From DASRHK01 sp035650495 (lineage in GTDB: Bacteria > Pseudomonadota > Gammaproteobacteria > Nevskiales > Nevskiaceae), in NCBI GenBank assembly GCA_035650495.1, contig DASRHK010000126.1:1-17829 (forward strand): 17,829 nucleotides of DNA, read 5' to 3'. A model generated the notes under the pieces. The model searched no databases, had not been told where the DNA came from, and saw only the letters and a list, made by a program, of their open reading frames with translations. Both the position numbers and the translations under genes were made by a program. Positions 1 through 9,712 of the stretch are shown piece by piece; the first letter of the stretch is position 1; the number at the start of each line of letters is the position of its first letter.

Positions 1-1834
<1,834 letters not shown>

Positions 1835-1838
<4 letters not shown>

Positions 1839-4138
1839 CGCGGAGGCAAGGATTCGTAGCGAAGCAGAATGGTCGCGAGCGGCGGCAACGTCACCGACAG
1901 CGAGAAGGGTTGGCCGTGGCTCGGCTCGGCATCGGTCTCGACGGCGCCGGCGTTGCCGACGCCCGATCCGCCGTAGAGATCGGCGTCGCTGTTGAGCACT
2001 TCCCTCCAGCGACCCGCGCGCGGCGCGCCGATGCGGTAGCCGTAGCGCGGCACCGGTGTGAAGTTGCACAGCGCGATCACGGGCGAAGCGCCGGGCGCGA
2101 GTGCCGGCGTCCGATTGATCTTCGAATCGACGCCGGCCGCGACGTCGTCGCCGTAGCGCACAAACGCGTAGACCGACTGCGCGCGATCGTCGCCGATGAT
2201 CCAGCGGAAGCCGATGCCTTCGCAGTCGAGACGATGCAGCGCCGGCTCGGTCGTGTAGAGATGATTGAGATCGCGCACGAGATCACGCACGCCGCGATGC
2301 AGCGGATCGGCGAGCAGCGACCAGTCGAGCTGGCGGTCGTGGTTCCATTCCCGTTCCTGCGCAAGTTCCGAGCCCATGAACAGGAGCTTCTTCCCCGGGT
2401 GCGTCCACATGAAGCCGAGGTAGGCGCGGAGATTTGCAAACTTCTGCCAGCGATCACCGGGCATCTTGCCCAGCAGCGAGCCTTTGCCGTGCACGACCTC
2501 GTCGTGACTGATCGGCAGCACGAATTTCTCGGAGAACGCGTAGACGAGCCCGAAGGTCATCTTGTCGTGGTGATAGCGGCGATGGACCGGATCCTCGTGC
2601 ACGTATTCGAGCGTGTCGTGCATCCAGCCCATGTTCCACTTGTACGAGAAGCCGAGGCCGCCTTCCTGCGTCGGGCGCGTGACGCCGGGCCACGCGGTGG
2701 ATTCTTCCGCGATGGTCAGCGCGCCCGGACAGCGCGCGTGCACGACGTCGTTGAAGTGGCGCAGGAAGTCGACCGACTCGAGATTCTCGCGACCGCCGTA
2801 GCGATTCGGCACCCATTCGCCCGCGCGGCGCGAATAATCGCGATACAGCATCGATGCGACGGCGTCGACGCGCAGTCCATCGACGTGGTACTCCTCGAGC
2901 CAGTGCAGCGCCGACGCGATCATCCAGCCGTGCACCTCGCGCCGGCCGAGGTTGTAGATCAGCGTGTTCCAGTCCTGATGGAAGCCTTCGCGCGGATCCT
3001 CGTGCTCGTAGAGCGCGGTGCCGTCGAAGCGCGCCATGCCGTGCGCGTCGGTCGGGAAATGCGCCGGCACCCAGTCGAGGATCACGCCGATGTTGGCGGC
3101 GTGACAGCGATCGACGAAGCGCTTGAAGCCCGCGGGCTCGCCGAATTCCGCGTGCGGCGCGAACAGCGACAGCGGCTGATAGCCCCATGAGCCGCCGAAC
3201 GGATGGCCCATGATCGGCAGCAATTCGATGTGCGTGTAGCCGAGCTCGGTGACGTAGGGGATCAGCTGCTCGGCGAGCTCGTCCCAGTTCGGCGACGGAT
3301 GTCCCGGATCCCAGCGGCGTCGCCACGATCCCGCGTGCAGCTCGTAGATCGAGATCGGCGCGTGCTCGGATTGGCGGCGTGCGCGCTCCTGCATCCAGCG
3401 CTGATCAGTCCAGTCGAAGCGCGTGTTGTCTGCAACCACCGACGCGGTTCGCGGCGGCGCCTCGACTTGCAGCGCGACCGGATCGGCCTTGAGCGGCACG
3501 AGTCCGTGCGGCCCGAGAATCTCGTATTTGTAGATCGTGCCGGCGGGCAGCCGCGGGATGAACAGCTCCCACACGCCCGCTTCGACGCGTTTGCGCATCG
3601 CGTGGCGGCGGCCGTCCCAGCCGTTGAAATCGCCGACGACGGAGACGCGTCGGGCGTTCGGCGCCCAGACCGCGAAGCGTACGCCCTCGACGTCGCCGTA
3701 CTTCATCTTCTGCGCGCCGAACACGCGTCCGATCTCGCGATGATTGCCTTCGGCGAACAGATACAGATCCATGTCGCCGAGCAGCACGCCGAAGGAATAT
3801 GGATCCTCGGTTTCTTGCACGCCGCCGGGCCACTGGATGCGCAGCAGGTATTGCGGACGCTGACCTGAACCCGCGATACGCCCGGCGAAGAGCCCGGGAA
3901 TCTGGATCGGCTGGAGCGTCGCGAGCTTGTGCCCGTCGCGCGCGACGACATCGATGCTGGTCGCGCCCGGAAGATAAGCACGCACGAAATGTCCGCGCTG
4001 ATCGTGATGCGGCCCGAGCAGCGCGAACGGATCGCCGACCGTGCCTTGCGCCAGCGCGCGCGCGGCGGCGGCGTCGAGGTGCAAGCCCGCGTCCTGGCCG
4101 ACGTCGTCCATCGTTCTGCGTTCTCTGGTTTCGTTCAC
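1835..4138 (-). CDS. glgB: 1,4-α-glucan branching enzyme GlgB
   Basis: Transfers α-1,4 oligoglucan segments to form α-1,6 branches on cytoplasmic glycogen-like polymer. The 767 residues carry an N-terminal N1 module (about 20-115), a CBM48 module (about 140-225, with VVGDFNGWDGR), the GH13 barrel (about 260-640) and a C-terminal β domain. The catalytic triad is intact: nucleophile Asp425 in GLRVDAVASM, acid Glu478 in TIAEESTAWPG, Asp546 in ISHDEVVHGKGS; spacing equals E. coli GlgB (405/458/526). The chosen GTG start overlaps the treS stop as GTGA and is preceded by AAGGTGAGG with 7-nt spacing. An ATG nine codons in (4111) is a possible alternative start. The 3' end overlaps glgX as ATGA. In the GlgE pathway this enzyme branches the linear chains made by GlgE. 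The long N1-containing form is the usual one in Gram-negative bacteria. Confidence 0.97.
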
Positions 4139-7100
4139 GCGCTGCCCTCACCTTTCATCCGCGCGGCAATGGCCGCGAGTCCGCGCAGCGGCACGCCGAG
4201 CCACGTCGGACGGTTGTTCGCCTCGTAGCTGATCTCGTAGGCGGCCTTCTGCAGCGTGAACAGGTCGATGAGCGCAGCTTCGGCCGCGCCGTCCTTCCAC
4301 TGATGCGTGATGCTGCGCGCGGCAATGCGATACGCGTCGAGGAATCCGCGCGCCGACACTTCGCGGAAGCGCTTGATGATGTCCTGCTTCTTCGCGCGCT
4401 CGGCTTCGCCCTGCCCCGCGCCGCCACTCTGCTCGGCGCTGGCGGCCGCGTAATCGAACGAGCGCAGCACGCCGGCGACGTCGCGCAGCGGGCTCGACTT
4501 CTCGCGCCGCTCCTCGAGGGGCCGCGCGGGCTCGCCTTCGAAGTCGATGATGAAGACGTCGCCCTGCGCGACCAGCAATTGACCGAGATGCAGATCGCCG
4601 TGGATGCGCGTCATCAGCGAGCCTTCGCCTTGCGCCGCGAGCTTCGCGACCGCATTGCGCAGCGATTTGCGCTGCGCGACCAGATCGTGCGCGATCTTCT
4701 TGTCCTCATCGGCTGCCCATTGGCGCGGCGCTGCGAGCAGGTCCATCGCTTCGTCGAGCCGTTCCTGCGCCTGCTGGGTCCATGCAGCGATGTCTTCGGC
4801 CGACGCGTTCTTCGGCGCGAACGCCGGATTGTCGGTGGGCTGCGCGAGGCACGCGTGCATCTCGCCGAGCCGGCGGCCGAGCACCTCGGCGAAGCGCCCG
4901 AACTCGGCGAGCGCGTCGGCGCGCTTCTCGCTCGGCACCGCCTCCACCGTCATGATCGCGTCCTGGATCGCGCGCGTGAGCATGTTCTGCGTCCAGCTCC
5001 ACGCGTCACCCTGGTTGTCGATGAAGCCTTCGAGCACGCACAGCACCTGCGTCTCGCCCTTGTCGGTGACGCGCGAAACCTCGCCGAGCAGCGGCGAGAT
5101 GTTGGCGAAGCGCGCTTCCGTGAGATGGCGGCCCATCTCGGCCTGCGGATGGATGCCGTTGTTGATGCGGCGGATCAGCTTCAGGATCGCCTTGTTGCCG
5201 ATGATGATCGAGCTGTTGGATTGCTCGGCGGGCAAGCGCCGGATCTCCGCGTTGGGCGGAATCTCCACCGACGCGAGCTGCGACGTCGGCACGAACTTGA
5301 GCTCACCATGATCCATCGGTACCGATTTCGATGCGCGCAGGAGATCGACCACGCCGTAGGCGAGCGCGTCGAGCGTGAAGGCGTCGGTGAGCACGCCGAC
5401 CTTGCGGCCGCGGCGCACGCGCGCGAGCGCCAGTTGATGCGGCAGCGCGGTGACGACTTCCTCTTCGGGCAGGAAGCCCATCGGCAGCAGATAGCCGTCG
5501 CTGCCCTTCGCGGTCTGCGTCGACACCTGGCAGAACAGGATCGGCCGCGCGCTGCCCGGCAGCAGCACGCCCGCCGCGAGCTTGGTGCCGGTGATCTTCT
5601 CTTCTTTCGCCGCAAACCAGCGGCGCTTGGGCAGATAGTTCGGCAGCACGTCGCGCTCGAGCATGCTGCGCGCCGGCTCCTGGAGAATCTCCGAGACTTC
5701 GCTCTTCAGCACGATGGTGCGCAAATCCGGCATCGGCTCGGGCTGCGGCGTGTGCCACGACGGCAGCGCGGCCTTGGTCGCGAGCAGGAACCAGTAGAAA
5801 CCGAACGGCGGCAGCGTCAGCAAGTACGGCAGCTGTCCGATCGGCGGGAACGCCGCACCGCCGACCATCTCGATCGGGACGCGCCCCGCGAGGTGCGCGA
5901 GATCGAGCTCGACTGCCTGCGCGGTGCGCGAGACGTTGGCGACGCAGAGCACATCCTGCTGGGTGCCGTCGCCATCGGTGAATTCACGCATGTAGGCGAG
6001 GATGGCGCGATTGCTCGGATACAGCAGCTTCATCGTGCCGCGCCCGAACGCCTTCACGCGCTTGCGGATCGACAGCATGCGCCGCGTCCAGTTGAGGATC
6101 GAGTGCGGATCGCGCGCTTGCGCCTCGACATTCACCGACTGGTAGCCGTAGAGCGGATCCATCAGCGGCGGCAGCACCAGCGTCGCCGGATCGGCGCGCG
6201 AGAAGCCGCCGTTGCGATCGAGCGACCACTGCATCGGCGTGCGCACGCCGTCGCGATCGCCGAGGAAGATGTTGTCGCCCATGCCGATCTCGTCGCCGTA
6301 ATAGATCACCGGCGTGCCGGGCATCGACAGCAGCAGCGAGTTCAGCAATTCGATGCGGCGGCGATCGCGCTCGAGCAGCGGCGCGAGTCGACGTCTGATC
6401 CCAATGTTGAGCCGCGCACGCTTGTCCTTCGCGTAGTACTCCCAGAGGTAGTCGCGCTCGCGATCGGTGACCATCTCGAGCGTGAGCTCGTCGTGATTGC
6501 GCAGGAAGATCGCCCACTGGCAGTTCGCCGGGATGTCGGGTGTCTGGCGCAGGATGTCGGTGACGGGGAAGCGATCCTCCTGCGCGAGCGCCATGTACAT
6601 GCGCGGCATCAGCGGGAAGTGGAACGCCATGTGGCACTCGTCGCCCTTCGCGCCGAAATAATGCTGGACGTCTTCCGGCCACTGATTGGCTTCCGCGAGC
6701 AGCATGCGCCCCGGGAAGCTCTTGTCGACTTCGGCGCGGATCGCTTTGAGCACCGCGTGCGTCTCGGCGAGATTCTCGTTGTTGGTCCCTTCGCGCTCGA
6801 CGAGATACGGCACCGCGTCGAGGCGCAGCCCGTCGACGCCCATCGACAGCCACTGCTTCATCACCAGCAGGATCGCCTTCATCACCTGCGGGTTGTCGAA
6901 ATTGAGGTCGGGCTGGTGCGAATAGAAGCGATGCCAGTAGTAGGCGCCGGCGACCGGATCCCAGGTCCAGTTCGATTTCTCGGTGTCGGTGAAGATGATG
7001 CGCGTGCCGGAATATTTCTGATCGGTGTCGGACCAGACGTACCAGTCGCGATACTTGCTGCCCTTCTTCGCGCGGCGCGCGCGCTGGAACCACGGATGCT

Positions 7101-7488
7101 GATCGCTCGTGTGGTTGACCACGAGCTCGGTGATCACGCGCAGCCCGCGCTTGTGCGCCTCGCGGATGAATTGGCGCGCGTCGCCCATGTCGCCGTAATC
7201 GCGATGCACGCCGCGATAGTCGGCGATGTCGTAGCCGTCGTCGCGTCGCGGGCTCGGATAGAACGGCAAGAGCCAGATCGTGTTCACGCCGAGCTCGGCG
7301 ATGTAGTCGAGCTTTTCGATGAGCCCGGGGAAGTCGCCGATGCCGTCGTTGTTGCCGTCGAAGAACGACTTCACGTGCAGCTGGTAGATGACCGCGTCCT
7401 TGTACCAGAGCGGGTCCTTGGTGAAGGACGGCTCCTCGGCCTTGTGGGGCTTCCTCGCGACCTTGGGGACTTTTTCTGCGCGCGTCAT
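4135..7488 (-). CDS. treS: Trehalose synthase-maltokinase fusion (TreS-Pep2)
   Basis: Bifunctional cytoplasmic protein of 1117 residues. The N-terminal GH13 part (about 25-570) is trehalose synthase, interconverting trehalose and maltose: it shows DPLWYKDAVIYQLHVKSF, nucleophile Asp224 in GLRLDAVPYL, acid Glu266 in LLAEANQWPE and Asp333 in RNHDELTLEM. The C-terminal part (about 590-1110) is a maltokinase with an aminoglycoside-phosphotransferase-like fold, making maltose-1-phosphate from maltose and a nucleotide donor; RIHGDLHLGQ (961-970, catalytic Asp965) and IDFEGEP (981-987, metal-binding Asp982) are intact. The two halves are separate genes in actinobacteria and fused in many proteobacteria. 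The start at 7488 overlaps the glgE stop as ATGA with GGGTGAG about 9 nt upstream; the frame also stays open 22 codons further up, inside glgE, which I reject as a start. Its product feeds GlgE, encoded just upstream. The end overlaps glgB as GTGA. Confidence 0.96.
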   Translation of the reverse strand: MTRAEKVPKVARKPHKAEEPSFTKDPLWYKDAVIYQLHVKSFFDGNNDGIGDFPGLIEKLDYIAELGVNTIWLLPFYPSPRRDDGYDIADYRGVHRDYGDMGDARQFIREAHKRGLRVITELVVNHTSDQHPWFQRARRAKKGSKYRDWYVWSDTDQKYSGTRIIFTDTEKSNWTWDPVAGAYYWHRFYSHQPDLNFDNPQVMKAILLVMKQWLSMGVDGLRLDAVPYLVEREGTNNENLAETHAVLKAIRAEVDKSFPGRMLLAEANQWPEDVQHYFGAKGDECHMAFHFPLMPRMYMALAQEDRFPVTDILRQTPDIPANCQWAIFLRNHDELTLEMVTDRERDYLWEYYAKDKRARLNIGIRRRLAPLLERDRRRIELLNSLLLSMPGTPVIYYGDEIGMGDNIFLGDRDGVRTPMQWSLDRNGGFSRADPATLVLPPLMDPLYGYQSVNVEAQARDPHSILNWTRRMLSIRKRVKAFGRGTMKLLYPSNRAILAYMREFTDGDGTQQDVLCVANVSRTAQAVELDLAHLAGRVPIEMVGGAAFPPIGQLPYLLTLPPFGFYWFLLATKAALPSWHTPQPEPMPDLRTIVLKSEVSEILQEPARSMLERDVLPNYLPKRRWFAAKEEKITGTKLAAGVLLPGSARPILFCQVSTQTAKGSDGYLLPMGFLPEEEVVTALPHQLALARVRRGRKVGVLTDAFTLDALAYGVVDLLRASKSVPMDHGELKFVPTSQLASVEIPPNAEIRRLPAEQSNSSIIIGNKAILKLIRRINNGIHPQAEMGRHLTEARFANISPLLGEVSRVTDKGETQVLCVLEGFIDNQGDAWSWTQNMLTRAIQDAIMTVEAVPSEKRADALAEFGRFAEVLGRRLGEMHACLAQPTDNPAFAPKNASAEDIAAWTQQAQERLDEAMDLLAAPRQWAADEDKKIAHDLVAQRKSLRNAVAKLAAQGEGSLMTRIHGDLHLGQLLVAQGDVFIIDFEGEPARPLEERREKSSPLRDVAGVLRSFDYAAASAEQSGGAGQGEAERAKKQDIIKRFREVSARGFLDAYRIAARSITHQWKDGAAEAALIDLFTLQKAAYEISYEANNRPTWLGVPLRGLAAIAARMKGEGSA

Positions 7489-9521
7489 GCCTTGGGTCTC
7501 ACCCGCCAGATCGCGTAGGGCAGCTCGTTCGGCACGAAGCGCCAATGCTGCCACTTGCCGTGCCAGGTGAAGCGCCCGCCGCGCGCGAGCTCCTCGACGT
7601 CGAGCGCGCCGTGATCCGGCAAGCCGAATTCATGCAGTGGCACTTCGAAATGACCTTCCTGCGCGTGATGCGGATCGAGGCTGATCGCGATGAGCAGGAA
7701 GTTCGACAAGTCTAGAGTCGACTTCGCGAAGTACAGGACCTGATCGTTCTGGAACGTGTGGAAGCGCACGCCGAGGTGCGTGTGCAGCGCGGGGTTTTCC
7801 TTGCGGATGAAATTGAGGCGCGAGATCTCCGCGACGATGTTGCCGGGCGCGTGCCAGTCGCGGACGCGGATCTCGTACTTCTCGGCGTCGAGGTATTCCT
7901 CCTTCGCGCCTTTGGGCCCCACGAGCGGCGCGGCTTCGCAGACCTCGAAGCCCGAATACATGCCCCAGAGTCCCGACAGCGTCGTCGCGAGCGCAGCGCG
8001 GATCAGGAATCCCGGTCGTCCCGACGTGTGCAGGAAGTACGGATTGATGTCGGGCGTGTTGACGAAGAAGTTCGGCCGGTAGAAATCCTTCGGCGCTTCG
8101 CGCGTCAGCTGCACCATGTATTCGGTCAGCTCGGCCTTGGTGTTGCGCCAGGTGAAGTACGTGTAGCTCTGCGTGAAGCCGAGCTTGGCGAGCCGGTTCA
8201 TCATCGCCGGCCGCGTGAACGCTTCCGACAGGAAGATCGTTTCGGGATGGCGCAGCCGGATGTCGGCGATCAGCCATTCCCAGAACGGCAGCGGCTTGGT
8301 GTGCGGATTGTCGACGCGGAAGATCTTCACGCCTTCGCCGATCCAGTACTCGATGACGTCGCGCAGCGCGAGCCACAGCGAGGGTTTCGCCTGCTCCGCG
8401 TAGAAATCCGGCGGCGAAATGTCTTCGTACTTCTTCGGCGGATTCTCCGCGTAGCGCAGCGAGCCGTCCGGGCGCCAGGAGAACCAGCCCGGATGCGCCT
8501 GCAGCCACGGATGATCGGGCGAGAACTGCACGGCGAAGTCGAGCGCGAGCTCGATGCCGTGATCCTCGGCCGCCGAGCGCAAGCGGCGGAACGCCTCGAT
8601 GCCGCCGAGCTCCGGATGCACCGCGTCGTGCCCGCCTTCGGCCGAGCCGATCGCGTACGGGCTGCCCGGATCGTCGGGTCCCGCGATCAGCGCATTGTTG
8701 CGGCCTTTGCGGTTCTTGCGGCCGATCGGATGGATCGGCGGGAAATAGAGGACGTCGAAGCCCATCGCGCGGATCGCCGGCAGCCGGCCGATCACGTCGT
8801 CGAACGTGCCATGACGACTGCGATCGTGCGTCTGGCTGCGCGGGAAGAGCTCGTACCAGCTCGCGAAGCCCGCGGCGCGCCGCTCGACGTCGACGACGAG
8901 CTCGTGCGAGCGCGCGAGGAATTTGTGCTCGTCGACAGCGCTCATCGCCGTCGCAGCGAGATCGGAGAGCAGCAATTCGACTGCACGGGCTTCCGGCGCA
9001 TCGTCGAGCTCCTCGAGCAATCGCGCGATCGCGTCGCGCGACGCGCCGGTTGCCGTCTCCAATCCGCGCTTGAGCAACAGCTGGCCTTCGGTGACTTCGA
9101 GCTTCACCGGCACTTTCGCGTCGGCCTTCCTGTGCAAGTCGTGACGGAACGTGCCCCAGACGTCGAGCCAACCGTCGATGCAGAAGCGATACCGTCCGGG
9201 CGTCTTCGCGACGATCGACGCGCGCCACCGATCGTTGCCGAGCGATTGCATGCGTACGATTTGTGGCGCGGCGCTGCCCGGCGCCGACCAGCGCACCGCG
9301 GCGGCGAGCTGATCGTGACCGTCCATGAACACGTCGGCTTCGATGGTGATCGGCTGATCGACCACGGCTTTCGCGACGAAGCGGCCGCCGTCGACTTCGG
9401 GAGAGATGCGCTCGATGCAGACGCGCGGCGCTCGCAACGCTGCCGTGACGTCAGCCGCCGGCTCGAGAGTGCTCTTGGTGACACTGCGCCGGCGCGGCGG
9501 CGCAGCTTTGACTTCTGTCAT
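7485..9521 (-). CDS. glgE: α-1,4-glucan:maltose-1-phosphate maltosyltransferase GlgE
   Basis: Cytoplasmic GH13 subfamily 3 enzyme that transfers maltosyl units from maltose-1-phosphate to the non-reducing end of α-1,4-glucan, releasing phosphate. From the ATG at 9521 it has 678 residues, normal for the family. N-terminal β-sandwich (about 30-140), helical insertion (about 150-215), catalytic barrel (about 220-585) and C-terminal β domain follow in order. Diagnostic motifs are AVQFSPDHPW (330-339), AENPPKKYEDI (358-368), FRVDNPHTKPLPFWEW with nucleophile Asp404, LSEAFTRP with acid Glu433, and NTPDINPY with Asp491. The ATG is preceded by GGGGGA at 9-nt spacing; a GTG seven codons upstream (9542) is possible but lies inside a predicted hairpin. 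It is the first gene of the glucan operon and is divergent from the repeat-protein gene. Its substrate comes from the TreS-Pep2 fusion next in the operon. Confidence 0.96.
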   Translation of the reverse strand: MTEVKAAPPRRRSVTKSTLEPAADVTAALRAPRVCIERISPEVDGGRFVAKAVVDQPITIEADVFMDGHDQLAAAVRWSAPGSAAPQIVRMQSLGNDRWRASIVAKTPGRYRFCIDGWLDVWGTFRHDLHRKADAKVPVKLEVTEGQLLLKRGLETATGASRDAIARLLEELDDAPEARAVELLLSDLAATAMSAVDEHKFLARSHELVVDVERRAAGFASWYELFPRSQTHDRSRHGTFDDVIGRLPAIRAMGFDVLYFPPIHPIGRKNRKGRNNALIAGPDDPGSPYAIGSAEGGHDAVHPELGGIEAFRRLRSAAEDHGIELALDFAVQFSPDHPWLQAHPGWFSWRPDGSLRYAENPPKKYEDISPPDFYAEQAKPSLWLALRDVIEYWIGEGVKIFRVDNPHTKPLPFWEWLIADIRLRHPETIFLSEAFTRPAMMNRLAKLGFTQSYTYFTWRNTKAELTEYMVQLTREAPKDFYRPNFFVNTPDINPYFLHTSGRPGFLIRAALATTLSGLWGMYSGFEVCEAAPLVGPKGAKEEYLDAEKYEIRVRDWHAPGNIVAEISRLNFIRKENPALHTHLGVRFHTFQNDQVLYFAKSTLDLSNFLLIAISLDPHHAQEGHFEVPLHEFGLPDHGALDVEELARGGRFTWHGKWQHWRFVPNELPYAIWRVRPKA

Positions 9522-9709
9522 GGCCGCTGGTCCCCCGCGCACCAGGGGGCCTGTTCAAAAGGGACCTTATTGCGACCGCGGTTTTAGGTGGGGGTTCAGC
9601 GCAATTCAGAGAACGAAGCAGCGGCGGGCGCGATGCGTTCGAAACGTCCATAATCCGTAGTGAATGGAGCCGGCACCGATAGCCGGGCCCACATCATCCG
9701 GGGGGATCG
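9522..9709. promoter_or_regulatory. Divergent intergenic region between glgE and the repeat-protein gene
   Basis: This 188-bp gap should hold the promoters for the glucan operon (leftward) and the exported repeat protein (rightward). I could not find a convincing pair of -35 and -10 boxes for either. CATAAT at 9649-9654 resembles a -10 box for the rightward gene, but the position 17 nt upstream reads gggcgc, not a -35 box. An 8-bp palindrome, ACCGCGGT, lies at 9575-9582 and could be an operator or chance in GC-rich DNA. The flanks of the gap contain the inverted repeats listed separately. Placement of promoters here is inferred from gene orientation. Confidence 0.55.
9527..9549 (-). promoter_or_regulatory. 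Overlapping inverted repeats at the glgE ribosome binding site
   Basis: Read on the minus strand, the glgE leader contains CCCCC (9549-9545), then UGGUGCGC, then GGGGG (9536-9532); the second arm is the likely Shine-Dalgarno sequence. A competing perfect 5-bp pairing exists between CTGGT (9527-9531) and ACCAG (9541-9545), which would leave the G-run in its loop. The two pairings share bases and cannot coexist. Base complementarity is seen directly; any switch role is inference, since short GC inverted repeats are common at this composition. Confidence 0.35.
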
Positions 9710-9712
9710 ATG
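9692..9712 (+). promoter_or_regulatory. Hairpin enclosing the ribosome binding site and start codon of the 921-residue protein
   Basis: CATCATCC (9692-9699), loop GGGG (9700-9703) and GGAT-c-GATG (9704-9712) form an 8-bp stem with one bulged C at 9708. The G-rich Shine-Dalgarno-like run (9700-9705) and the AUG (9710-9712) both sit inside the structure. Complementarity is seen directly; control of translation is inference and no folding energy was computed. Confidence 0.4.

Noticed and set aside
1910..3190. A 426-residue plus-strand open frame opposite glgB
   Set aside because: Antisense shadow of a clear GlgB with low-complexity Arg/Ala/Val composition.
3799..7518. A 1239-residue plus-strand open frame opposite treS-pep2 and glgB
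   Set aside because: It is antisense to genes with intact catalytic motifs, has a composition dominated by Arg, Ala, Val and Glu with no recognisable domain, and such frames arise from G/C-ending codons on the opposite strand.
7489..7554. Longer start for treS-pep2, adding 22 residues
   Set aside because: It lies inside the end of glgE; the 7488 start gives the same ATGA-type junction as the other operon genes and a GGGTGAG site at good spacing.
7758..9587. A 609-residue plus-strand open frame opposite glgE
   Set aside because: Antisense shadow of GlgE; it also runs into the divergent intergenic region without a ribosome site.
9649..9654. CATAAT as a promoter -10 box for the repeat-protein gene
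   Set aside because: No matching -35 hexamer at 16-18 nt, so it is noted but not called as a promoter.
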